A stretch of 64,000 bases of DNA from Datisca glomerata (Eukaryota > Streptophyta > Magnoliopsida > Cucurbitales > Datiscaceae): assembly GCA_003255025.1 (NCBI GenBank), contig QANY01000011.1, positions 2,623,743 to 2,687,742 on the forward strand. Reading direction: 5' to 3'. Position 1 is the first letter of the stretch; each line of letters opens with the position of its first letter. Position numbers and translations under genes: made by a program. Shown here piece by piece: positions 1 to 9,187 of this stretch. The notes below the pieces were generated by a model. That model saw only the letters and a program-made list of their open reading frames with translations, ran no database searches and had not been told where the DNA came from.

Positions 1-735
1 CCAAGTAAATGTGGCATTCTTCCTTGTCAATTTAATGAGCCGTTAGACCTAGAAAATTGTGAACTTCCCCAACATTTATCGGTTGGGGCCTGTTAACTAC
101 TGCTTCAATCTTAGACGGGTCAATGGAGATTCCATCTCAAGATACCACATGACTGAAGAATGATACTTGCTGAAGCCAAAACTCACACTTCTGAAGTTTA
201 ACATATAACTAATGTGTATTTATTGCTTGCAAAAAAAATCCTGAGGTGATATATATGCTCAGCCTTCTATTTAGAGTACATCATATATCATCGATGAAGA
301 CAATCACAAAAGAATCCAAGTACTATTTGAACACCATGTTTATCAAATCCACTACAAACTCCTAGTGGTCGTAAAGAGTATGAAACACTGTCTTAGGAAT
401 ATCCTCATCTCGAATCCTCAAATAATGGTAACCTGATCTCAAATCAATCTTAGAGAATACTAATGCTCCTTGAAGTTAATCAAACAAATCTTCAATGCGC
501 GGTAAATGATACTTATTCTTGATAGTCTCTATTCAAATCCCTATGGTCAATGTATAACCTCATTGATTGATCTTTTTTTTTAATAAATAATACTGGAGCA
601 CCCCAAGGTGAAACGTTGGGTCTAATGAAACCCTTATTAAGTAATTCTTGGAGTTGGTCCTTAAGTTCTTTCAACTTAGCCGGAGCCATACGATACGGAG
701 CTTTGGATATGAGGGTAGTGCCTGGTACCAATTTA
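1..735 (-). pseudogene. Reverse transcriptase remnant (Ty3/gypsy), truncated by window edge
   Basis: Minus-strand segment 731-513 encodes the RT fingers: [20 protein letters not shown], then [20 protein letters not shown] and [12 protein letters not shown] frameshift near 513 precedes [12 protein letters not shown] (about 440-460), where the first catalytic Asp region is kept. A damaged stretch then reaches VFIDDI at about 283-300, the counterpart of the Y/F-x-D-D active site. Downstream, KLQKCEFW and DGISIDPSKIEAVVNRPQPI (about 200-75) represent the RT thumb and connection. Stops occur after FHTLYDH, after FIDDI and elsewhere. The domain would have copied element RNA to DNA but is clearly inactivated. 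RNase H and integrase would lie outside the window. Confidence 0.8.
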
Positions 736-1034
736 ATATGAAATTTTTCTCCCGAGGAGGAGGAAGTCCTTCCAATTCATCTAGACATCCAAAAATTCAC
801 AAACGACTAGAACTGATCCAATATCCATTTGTGTTTTGGAAGTGTCCAAAGCATAAGCTAAATAGTCCTAAATACCACAATCAAGGAGACGCTATGCTCG
901 TAAAGTAGATATGACCTTTGGTATTGGTCGTTGCTAAGAGCTCCAAAATTTGAAGATAGGTCCACCTGGAGGTAGGAAACGAGCTTTCTTTAGATAGCAG
1001 TCTATCTTGGCATAATTAGTAGTCAACTAGTCTA

Positions 1035-1330
1035 TCCGAAGGATTACGTCAAAAGGATACATCCTTAGTACTATAAGCCTAGCATCCATAACACGATCTT
1101 CTATCATCATTGAACAATACTATATCACCTTATTAGTTCAGAGAGAAACTCCAGAAGGCGTAGAAACACATAACTCAAAACTCAATGGCACAACATAAAT
1201 TGCACAAATGAAACATATATAAAAGAGTGTGTGGATCTAGGAACAATTAATGTAAAAGCTGAATGTCCTAACACAAGTAGTGTACCCGCTATAACTGTAT
1301 TTGATTTCTCAGCTTCCTAACGAGTCAACA
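1035..1330 (-). pseudogene. Retrotransposon aspartic protease remnant
   Basis: After a frame change downstream of the gag knuckle, the minus strand reads GKVFMLTR, a stop, then EAEKSNTVIAGTLLVLGHSA (about 1335-1265). This is the familiar lead-in to plant gypsy protease. The catalytic region, normally D-[ST]-G-A-[TS]-H-S-F-I, appears only as VPRSTHSFI at about 1219-1246. The serine-histidine end is kept but the catalytic Asp-Ser/Thr-Gly is gone. Near 1043-1075 LIVLRMYPFDVIL matches the C-terminal LIVLDMxDFDVILGMDWL block. The enzyme would have cleaved the Gag-Pol polyprotein and cannot do so here. Confidence 0.65.
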
Positions 1331-2267
1331 TGAAGACCTTCCCTTTAGCTCTATCCCCAACAGTGTTGCTATCTGTCCTTGAGCAAGTAAAGGGCACTAT
1401 CTGAGAAAATGCTTAGTCTTTCCACATTTAAAGCAAATATTTCTCTCCTTAAAGCACTGGCCAATGTGGTGCTTGTTACATGTAGCACACAAAGGATTTG
1501 ATTTTGTTGCCTGTCTCTTTTCATTGTGGGGCCACGGGTGAGAATTTTGAGGGTTCCTCTTTCCATGAAACAACTTGTGTGATCGAGGTGGCGCAAGAGA
1601 TGGAAGATTGTGCTCCATTAACAATGCTGCTTCAACCACCGTTGCGTAGGTGGTGTGCTTATGAAGTGACATATAACCTTTAATTTTAGGACAGAGTCCC
1701 CTCTCAAATGTCTGAGACTTTTTTATCTCGCTATCAATATAATGTGTGGCGTATCGGGACAATTCCTCGAATTTTCTTTCATACTCAACTACGGTCATAT
1801 TTCCTTGCGCTAGCCTGAGGAATTCGACATCCTTATTTTCTCTGAGAGAAGAGTTCCTTGAAATGATCCCATGTCATTGGATTATGCTCAATGTCATAAG
1901 CTCTTCGTGTGAGCTTCAACCACTTCCAAGCTTCCCGAGTCAGCATGAAGGTTGCACAACTATCTTTTTGAGCATATGAACAAAGCAAAAATTGGAAGAT
2001 TAGTTACATCTAGTGATCCAGTCATCAACTATCAGTGGATCGGACGAGTGGCCATCAAATTCAGGCAGGTTCAGTCTCTTGAAGGTTTGGATTAACTGTA
2101 TGTCCACTGGTGTGTGTTATGGTTGTTGTAATTGGTGTGATGGGGAAACAGTTGCTGTCTGCCTCAACAGCTCCAGGAATCTCTTGGAACATCTTGACCA
2201 TGGTTGCTGGAGAGTTTGCAGCAAGATCAGTTGGGGCATGATTGTTATTCCTTGTAGGCGGAGCCAT
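1330..2267 (-). pseudogene. gag: gag pseudogene (Ty3/gypsy)
   Basis: The likely start is the ATG at 2267-2265, giving MAPPTRNNNHAPTDL, a typical plant gypsy Gag N-terminus. The ORF has an upstream extension to 2345 that is not needed. The conserved TVNPNLQETEPA and FDGHSSDPLIVDDWI stretches follow near 2000-2090. The frame then shifts before the capsid-like segment with the MTWDHFKELF block (about 1855-1885). A second segment, 1798-1397, carries VVEYERKFEELSRYA and ends in the zinc knuckle CFKCGKTKHFLR. A TAG at about 1396-1398 stands one codon before the knuckle's last cysteine, whose codon is still visible after the stop. Gag would form the particle and bind RNA, but at least one frameshift and two stops make this copy non-functional. 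Confidence 0.8.
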
Positions 2268-2837
2268 CGCACTGCCACCCACAAACTCAAGAGTTACCAA
2301 AAAGTCTAATTTATCACGCAAATAAAACATAAATGTAACAAACATGCCATAACGAAACTAAAACATATCATAATATATAAATAATTAAAACACTTATAAC
2401 ATACGTACCTGACTTGTAAGGTGAGGGACGAGTAGAGTGAGCTGCTTCCCATATTTTTTACTCAAGAAAGTGTACAGAATCTAAAACCTTGGCTCTTAAC
2501 CCTGATTTCTAAGGGTTAAACATCCATGTAATTTTAACAATTTGAAACTCTCAATTCAATTGAAACCCAAATTTGAGAAAATTCTCAAATTGAAAACCTT
2601 AATTTTACCCTACTTTAACATTAAGTAGCGGAAGCCTAAAATTATTTGAAAGATATATCTATTTAATAAACTGTAATAAATGATATATTAATCTGTAATA
2701 AAGTCAATCGTGAAAAATTCATAAAGCATGAAAATCAAACATATTATCGAAGACTAAAACATGAAAATTTCTAAATTTCTAAATCAGCTGTAAGTTAACT
2801 AAAAATCTGTCTCTAATATCATATAATCATAATTAAC

Positions 2838-4692
2838 TGAAAATTGCCTATTTCCGTTGGCTATGGAAATCTCTCACTCATGCTGCTCGCCATCACTTAC
2901 AACACAAGCATCTATTAGGAATGAGTATTAGAAGTACTCAGTAAATAAACTTACATACTAATAAACTTCACATGCAACCATGATTTAACATATTCATTTG
3001 ATTATTAAATTACATAATGTACTTGTAATTAACATAGTTGAATTTTATGATAATCATGTAACTTAAACTTGTACTTTTAACTTGTCTGATCATGATTTGA
3101 CTAGACATATTTTCCAATTATCAACCTAACCAAAAATAATTCACACTTGAACTTAAACTTGTAACATATATGGAATGAGTGTTCTAAAGCTGGTGTCGTT
3201 TAAAGTTATCTAAACCTTAAGGACGCTGACTCGAACATGATGACACTCATCTGTATAGCTAATAACACAACGTGACCGGTCTAGTTACTTGATAACTAAG
3301 GGATATGTCTAAGTATATTCTTTATTTATCTATCATTTCACTTAAGTTAATTTCATGAATCATGGTAACTTATACTCTTGGCTAACATGCAACTTATTCG
3401 TAAATATAAATTATATAGCTAATACGTGCATAACTAAAAAATTCAATCATATCTACATAGTAATTAACTGCATCATGATATGAAAATATAATTAAAACAC
3501 ATGGTCTTAAGATTTAGCAACATAAATAAATTATTAATTAAAATGATATTAAAGTAAACATGCTTCAATCAAAACATGTGAGTCAAATTACTACGTAAGA
3601 CCACTTACTAGATTGATTCGAATAAAATTCAGCAACTATTAACCTGAAATTCATGGATCTCAGATCACTAAATATTCAGATAATAACTATCATTATTTAA
3701 TAAATTAGAAGATCGAACGGCGATGAAATGATGAAAAATTAACAAGGTAATTATCTTATTGAGCGGTTTAGATAGGTTCAGCTAGGCCTGGTCAATCTGA
3801 ACTGGTTTGATACTGCTGGCCAGGGCCAGTTCGATCTGGTTGGGTTGAACCGGTTCAGTCTGGATTAAGTGAGTTTTGGATCAGGCTTAAATGCTCGAGT
3901 CGGTCAGAAAGCCTGGTGACAGTCCATCATAAAGAGAAGAAAGAGGGAATAAGAAGGGGAGAGCTTCACTAGCAGTGGAATTGCCAGAGAAAGTAGTAAA
4001 GGGAATAAAAGAAAAGGAAACAGTGAAAACGTAAGAGAGGAGAAACAAAGGAAGAGATAACTTATTAGAGAATGGGTAGTGATTGGGGATGCTTTGCGAG
4101 ATGTTACTAACAAGGAAAGAAAGAAAGAAGAAAATAAAGGAAGATACAAACCAAAAGTGAGTGAATTAATCCAGAGAGGAGAGAAACAAGTAGCAAAATT
4201 GAGAAGGAAAATATGCAACAAAATTAATTCTTACCAGAATCGATGAACGGTGAGGAAACGACCGTGGTGCACAAATAAAGACCAAAATGGAAGAACAGAT
4301 TTAAGAACATATAACTGAAATTAAAGAATAAATTTTCATATTGATGCATCAATGTATTAATCAAAAATCTAAGTTGAGTAGAGAGAGAAAAGAGAAGAAA
4401 AATAGAAAAGAAAGGCAAGAAAGAAGATAAAATCAAAGTTACAGAATTAAAAGGAGAAACGTTGAAGAAGGAGATGAAGAACAACGGTTACGCTAGGGAA
4501 GAGAAACTGCCAAAGAGAGAGATCAACGGTTACTTGGGGAGGGCTGCGTGAAAGACAAAATGAGAGAGTGAGGGAGAGAGTTGAGAATAAATATATAATT
4601 AGGTTAGGGTTGGTTTGGTGTATGAGTATGCATTGGTGTGAGTGGGTAAGCTTAATTACACAAATACCGCTCAATAAGAGTGGGTCATTACA
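2838..4692 (-). repeat. 5' LTR of the Tekay/Del-like element
   Basis: The outer boundary is clear: the plus-strand complement TGGGTCATTACA ends at 4692, giving TGTAATGACCCA at the LTR start. The inner boundary is uncertain. A degraded primer-binding site is suggested at about 2811-2822, where CTCTAATATCA on the plus strand resembles the complement of the plant initiator-Met site TGGTATCAGAG. The LTR would then be about 1.85 kb, a plausible size for this lineage. The part after the TATA box is pyrimidine-rich on the minus strand (purine-rich on plus, about 3915-4585). It includes a GAGAGAGTGAGGGAGAGAG-type run at 4560-4580, which is also a common word in the distant satellite. The second LTR is outside the window, so the ends cannot be checked by comparing the pair. 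Confidence 0.6.
4586..4600 (-). promoter_or_regulatory. TATA-like box in LTR
   Basis: The minus strand reads AATTATATATTTATT about 100 bp inside the LTR start, followed downstream by a pyrimidine-rich leader (CTCTCTCCCTCACTCTCTC). This is where a plant Pol II core promoter with a pyrimidine patch would sit in an LTR with a short U3. It is inferred from sequence only. Confidence 0.4.
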
Positions 4693-4917
4693 GAAGGGTT
4701 GGTGCTGCAAGGTCTTCGTTGGCAATTTTTGGCAAAGTCGAGCAATGGAGAGCGGAGAAAAAGAAGGGACAACCAATAGGGAAATGAAACTATACTGCTA
4801 AAAGCACACTACGAAAAAGAAAACCAAGCGAGGAGAAGGTTGTGAAAATTTAGATTCCACGCCAATAACTTCGATGATGTGGATCTTGAGAACTAGGAGA
4901 AGCATAATGACGCTCTA

Positions 4918-5328
4918 GTGATCACAATTTTAATAGGAAACTCTCTTATGAGGAGAGCCCTAACAGATGAAGCAAGCACAATTAACATCATGCATAGGTC
5001 AACAATAGGAAAAATGTCTATGGAAGCTCCAAAGCTATATGGTGAAGGTCAACCATTATTAGGGTTCAATGAAGCGATTACCTATTCTGAAGGGGTATTA
5101 TCACTTCAAGTACATGCAGTTTGGTATAATCATGTGATGGATTTCGCTATTATGGATGCGCCGCCACTATACAATTGCTCACTATTAAGAACCTGGATCC
5201 ACAAGATGAGAGCAGTACCATCTACACATCACCAAAAGTTGAAATACCATTTTCTTAATGGAGTAAAACTATTAAGAGAGATCAAGCGGTGGTGCACTAC
5301 TACGCTATCATGGTGCTCAATTCAATAA
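4918..5328 (+). pseudogene. Tat-like aspartic protease fragment
   Basis: This 136-codon open segment matches the Tat-lineage retropepsin region. Residues 1-30 (ITILIGNSLMRRALTDEAST, then INI) correspond to the strand leading to the active site. The catalytic position reads D-E-A-S instead of D-x-G/S-S, so the aspartate is kept but the following glycine/serine is altered. Residues 48-85 match the LxGF...GVxSLxV and MDFAIMDAPPLYNCSLLRTW blocks, and WIHKMRAVPSTHHQKLKY follows. The true coding region starts further upstream: KAHYEKENQARRRL is readable from about 4801. It would process the polyprotein, but is probably inactive. Confidence 0.7.
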
Positions 5329-5429
5329 AAAATAGCACGGCTTGAGAAAAGGGTAAACATAAAATGGAAGCAGAACAATAACATTTAGTTGGTCTCAATG
5401 ATAAAGGAAATTGTTGCCCAAGGTATGAA

Positions 5430-6330
5430 GTGGAAGGAGATACTGAAACCGTGCTTCTTTATGACAACAGAAAGACAACAAAAATAGGAGCAGAACTGAA
5501 TGAAGTCAAGAAAAAAGAGTTGATGAAATTCTTAAGGAAATGTAAAGACTTGTTCACATCAGTGGCTATCGAAATGTCAGGTATCAATGCAAATTTAATT
5601 TGCCATAAGTTAAACATGAACCTACTATAAAACGTGTCAAGTAGAAAAATAGAATATTAGCCCCAGAACAAAAATGTTATCATAAAAGAATGTAGAGAAA
5701 CTTCTCATCGTTAGCTTCCTTAGAGAACTAAACTACCTATAGTGGCTGTTGATGTCGTTATGGTGAAAAAATGGTAAATGAAAAATATGTGTAGACTTTA
5801 CTAATTTGAATAAGACATGCCAAAAAGATTATATATGTTATCACAGTTTGTTTAAATGGTAGACCCAACTTTAGAACATGAACTTTGAGCTCTATGGATG
5901 CGTACGCCAGTTACAACCCGGGGAAAATATTCTAACCCGATAAAGAAAAGACTTACTTTATAGTTAAATAAAGAATATTTTGTTATAAGATAATGCCATT
6001 TGTTTTGATAATGCATGTCTAATGTACCAAAGGATGGTAAACAAAAGTTTATGAAAAAAAATTATGCAGAAAATGGAAGTTTATATAGATGGTATGCTCG
6101 TGAAAATAGAATGATGAGATAGAGCAAGTCAAACATCTAAATGAAACTTTCTCTATCTTGATAAAGAGTCAAATGAAGCTAAACTAGGAGAAATGCCCAT
6201 TCAGAGCTCATGTTGGGAAATTCTTAGGGTATTCGGTTACTCAAAGGGAAATAGAGGTCAACCCGGATAAGGTTAAGGTAATAATAGATATGAAGTCTTT
6301 AAAGAGCATTAAGGGGAATAGAGGTCTTCC
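5430..6330 (+). pseudogene. Tat-like reverse transcriptase fragment
   Basis: Segment 5430-5630 carries KIGAELNEVKKKELMKFLRK then CKDLFTSVAIEMSGI and HKLNMN, the linker before RT in Tat elements. After several stops, ICVDFTNLNKTCQKDY is readable at about 5788-5832. YQRMVNK is near 6020-6045. At 6079-6096 the active-site motif reads VYIDGM where VYVDDM is expected, so the second catalytic aspartate is replaced by glycine. LNxEKCPFRAHVGKFLGY and QREIEVNPDKVKVIIDM (about 6180-6295) mark the end of RT. Many stops and frameshifts are present. RNase H does not follow. Confidence 0.7.
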
Positions 6331-6454
6331 TGATGATAAATTACATGCAAGGAAGATTCAACAATAAAATGTATGGTATTCATTAATTGAAGGAGGATTA
6401 TATTGCAGATCATTTTGAAGTGCATACTTGAAATGCCTCAGACCCAATTAGGCC

Positions 6455-7145
6455 AAATATGTTCCAACAGAATTACATGAAGGGATATGTAAAAATCACA
6501 ACTTAGGAAGATCACTGGCATAAAATGTTAAATGAAGGATATTATTGGCCAATGATGCATGAATAGGAAAAACGGTATGTAAAAAGATGCAACAAATGAC
6601 AATGTTTTGCTCCCGTTCAAAAAATAGCTCGAGAGGATTTAAGTCCATGGCTACTCATGCGATTGGGATTAGATATTGTGGATCGCTCCTGACGGCCTCT
6701 ACTCAAAAGACCTACTGGTAGCAATTGATTGATTCATTAAATGGGTCAAAGCAGATCTTTTGCCAGAGTATGCAAAAAAGAGGTAAAAGGTTTTTGTGAA
6801 AAAATATTGTTTGCAGGTATGAAATTCTGAAAGCTCTAGTCTTGAAGCATAGATTACAATTCACAGGAAGAATAATTAAGGCATTCTGTGAAAGATTATG
6901 ATTTGACATAGGCAATACACACCTTACTACCCACAAGAAAACGGCCAGCACAAGAGGTCAAACATAGCATTGTTGACAAATTCAAAAAATCAGTTAGAAT
7001 TTTCCAAAGGGAAATGGGTAGAAGAACTACTCATAGTGCTATGGGCCAACAGAACAACTCCGTGAGAACCAATGCGAGAAACTTTGTTTGCGCTTGCATT
7101 TGGGGTAGAAGTAGTCATAGCCAATATGCTCGTTAGTTTGGATAA
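6455..7145 (+). pseudogene. Tat-like integrase fragment, catalytically dead
   Basis: The zinc-binding end is recognisable: ELHEGICKNHN (about 6470-6500) supplies both histidines. In the later C-x2-C pair the second cysteine codon is a TGA stop at 6597-6599. LGLDIV (about 6663-6680) keeps the first aspartate of the D-D-E triad. The second, normally in a SDNGxQF context, is lost (KALVLKHRLQF, about 6826-6862). The third lies in PYYPQENGQHKRSN (about 6916-6960), where the glutamate position is lysine. FSKGKWVEEL and TPFAL-like text follow to about 7140. The enzyme would have joined element DNA to the host genome; this copy cannot. Confidence 0.7.
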
Positions 7146-7432
7146 CTAAGGTACTAAGATATTGAGGTCATAGATTATCAATAGAGAATCTATAAACACT
7201 TCTCGAAAGTGATAAACATCCTTTAAAGTAATTTATATATGTGGTCACAATAATCTAATACTTAGTGTCTCTAGTAGTGTACTAGAGTCTTGATGATTTA
7301 ACTTGAGGCATTAAGTATAGAAATCATTAAAGATGACCAATAGAATGAAATTGGAACCTAAGAAAATCAATGTATGTATATCATGGGTCAATAGTACTTT
7401 ACCTAATTAAATATGATGTTTTTGATATGTAG

Positions 7433-7690
7433 TGGACTATATAATGAATAATAGGTGAAAGATAATTACTTCCAGTAATATAAAATATTCTTAGATTGTA
7501 ATTATAATTTTATAATAGATTTAACTATAATTAATAATTTATAAATTTGATTAAAGAGTTAACTCAATAGACTATATTAATTATTGGAGCCAAGAATATT
7601 TTTGTCCTATCGATCTCTCTTCCAGCTTTGGTAAATATTTTTACAATTGTATTGTAGACAATGGGGTTGCTCAAAATCAAATTAGTACAT
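7433..7690. repeat. Direct repeat copy 1 (258 bp)
   Basis: This AT-rich 258-bp segment starts TGGACTATATAATGAATAAT and ends AATTAGTACAT. It recurs at a constant 305-bp offset (7738-7995) with only a few substitutions, so the duplication is fairly recent. The 47 bp between the copies form one arm of an inverted repeat. I do not recognise the parent element. Confidence 0.95.
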
Positions 7691-7735
7691 CAGCCAAGTG
7701 AGTGACATATGGCTGGTCACCCACTTAGCCAATGG
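7688..7735. repeat. Inverted repeat, left arm (48 bp)
   Basis: By eye it is a perfect reverse complement of 8101-8148. The core is CCAAGTGAGTGACATATGG. The arm almost exactly fills the spacer between the two 258-bp direct repeats, so the spacer and the sequence right of copy 2 derive from the same source in opposite orientation. Confidence 0.95.
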
Positions 7736-7737
7736 GG

Positions 7738-7995
7738 TGGACTATATAATGAATAATAGGTGAAAGATAATTACTTCCAGTAATATAAAATATTCTTAGA
7801 TTGTAATTATAATTTTATAATAGAATTAACTATAATTTATAATTTATAAATTTGATTAAGGAGTTAATTCAATAGACTATATTAATTATTGGAGCCAAGA
7901 ATATTTTTGTCCCACCGATCTCTCTTCCAGCTTTGGTAAATATTTTTACAATTGTATTATAGACAATGGGATTGCTCAAAATCAAATTAGTACAT
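7738..7995. repeat. Direct repeat copy 2 (258 bp)
   Basis: This is the second copy of the segment at 7433-7690, without indels in my alignment. Differences include GATTTAAC/GAATTAAC and TCCTATCG/TCCCACCG. Past its end the sequence diverges from what follows copy 1. A minus-strand ORF covering this copy (8177-7869) has no recognisable domain and I do not call it a gene. Confidence 0.95.
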
Positions 7996-8100
7996 AGGCC
8001 CATTGAATAAATTGGGTTGTAGACATAATAGATTACAAGTGAGCCATGAGAATACAACTGAGCCGAACTATAAAATGACCCATGAACCATAACGCATGAC

Positions 8101-8148
8101 CCATTGGCTAAGTGGGTGACCAGCCATATGTCACTCACTTGGCTGATG
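8101..8148. repeat. Inverted repeat, right arm (48 bp)
   Basis: This is the partner of 7688-7735. The region between the arms (7736-8100) contains direct-repeat copy 2 plus about 105 bp of unique DNA. Together with the direct repeat, this suggests an inversion or template switch during duplication. Confidence 0.95.
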
Positions 8149-8329
8149 GTTTCATCATGGGAAGGGGAGGGTTTCATTTTGTGTAGTAAATTCTCTTTAT
8201 ATTATACTCTCCATCTTCCATCAGTGACAAGTTTTTGAAGGTCTCATCTTTTATTATATATTGGCACTCACTCGGAAAATGGAGAGTCTTGGCAAGAATT
8301 CCAATCATTTGGTCGAAGGCTTCTTGGAA

Positions 8330-9187
8330 CTAAAGATCAACTTCCCTTTCTTTCTCTTGAACGACAATTGTTTTAACCGCTTCAGTTGCTTTTAAAATTT
8401 CGTCAAGTTTAAAGTTCTCGACCACCAAGACGGCAACCCCTCATTCTGCTTTTCAATTATATATCTCAAAGATCAGCCTCAACCTATTGTTTGTCAGTTG
8501 TTTTAGCCTTGAGTTCAGCAATTTGAGCACAAACTTCTTCCAATTCTCTGTGAAGTTCAGCCACGACCTGCTCATTCAAACTATAGTACTCTTATAAAGC
8601 ATTATGGTGGATGGCTACCTAAGGGGCCAAGAGCGAAAGTATAAGGTAAACGAAAAGAAATGAAATTCACAAGTCTGAGTAAGCGATTTACCTTCACCAA
8701 ATCATGGCTACGCACAGCGGATAAAGAATGTACATCCAATTGACGAGTGGAGACGATCTCTGCCTCATAAATAATACCATGGATGAGTGTATTCATCATT
8801 GCTGATCATTAAGAAAGCTTACGGAGACGTAGGCAGGTGGCTCGTATAACTTCTTAGACACCAATGAATGAACTCGGTTCTTCTTGGGAAGAAACTCCAC
8901 CAATAAGATATGCAACGGGAGTATTTTAAATGGCAGGCGGTGGAGTCGAGTGGGGAGGTAGTGTAGGTGACAAACGGGGAATTACACACACGTCAGTATT
9001 AGGAGCAGATGTGGAGCTAGACGGATCAGTGCTTCGATGGATATTCCTTCCGCCCACGTCTCCAATTATAACTCGCAACCTCCTCATCATGTCTTGACGA
9101 CTGGGTTACAAATCTTCTTTTCCTAATTTTTCTGCTTCTTGTAATTTAGAGACCGTTGAAGAAGAAGAGTTGTCTTCTTCCATAAAT
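8330..9187 (-). pseudogene. Decayed coding remnant with probable intron, function unknown
   Basis: A minus-strand reading frame starts at an ATG near 9185 (MEEDNSSSSTVSKLQEAEKL) and continues after a stop into MMRRLRVIIGDVGGRNIHRS and a Ser/Thr/Pro-rich stretch. Further stops precede MMNTLIHGIIYEAEIVSTRQ then LDVHSLSAVRSHDLVK. A GT (AAG|GTAAAT, near 8690) follows at once, and a run ending AG (about 8620) leads to VAIHHNAL and NEQVVAELHRELEEVCAQIA (about 8590-8520). The simplest reading is two exons joined across a short intron, the second a likely coiled coil. Proteins of this general form occur in plant retroelement gag-like and transposon-derived families, but I cannot name one. At least four stops make it a pseudogene. 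Confidence 0.4.

Larger units (their letters stand above)
1..4692 (-). mobile_element. Decayed Ty3/gypsy LTR retrotransposon, Tekay/Del-like, 5' part
   Basis: Read on the minus strand, the order is LTR (4692 to about 2838), gag (from 2267), aspartic protease (about 1330-1035) and reverse transcriptase (735 to the window edge). RNase H, integrase and the 3' LTR would lie left of base 1. Gag ends in a zinc knuckle. The RT has the block beginning [20 protein letters not shown], a typical form in plant Tekay/Del-type chromoviruses. That family assignment rests on recalled similarity, and no chromodomain is in view. Several stops and frameshifts interrupt every domain, so this is a dead copy. The LTR outer end begins TGTAATGACCCA on the minus strand, a common start for plant gypsy LTRs. 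The outer flank GAAGG could be half of a 5-bp target-site duplication, but its partner is outside the window. Confidence 0.85.
4830..7145 (+). mobile_element. Decayed Tat/Ogre-like Ty3/gypsy internal region
   Basis: Three recognisable pol blocks lie in order on the plus strand: protease (4918-5328), RT (about 5430-6330) and integrase (about 6455-7145). The wording WIHKMRAVPSTHHQKLKY in the protease and the CVDFTNLNKTCQKDY block in the RT are characteristic of the plant Tat/Ogre/Athila side of Ty3/gypsy (recalled similarity). The RNase H part is missing: RT text near 6310 passes to integrase zinc-binding text within about 150 bp. No LTR or primer-binding site is recognisable at either end. The left end lies about 140 bp from the outer end of the oppositely oriented LTR at 4692. 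Confidence 0.75.

Noticed and set aside
648..908. Plus-strand ORF 648-908 and other plus-strand ORFs at 1498-2309
   Set aside because: Antisense to the gag, protease and RT remnants of the minus-strand element.
4568..4801. Plus-strand ORF 4568-4801 and minus-strand ORFs 4776-3904
   Set aside because: They lie in the LTR or at its outer edge. The minus-strand ones are hydrophobic Ser/Phe/Leu text from pyrimidine-rich leader sequence, with no family features.
6712..6951. Minus-strand ORF opposite the integrase
   Set aside because: Antisense shadow of the recognisable Tat-like integrase text on the plus strand.
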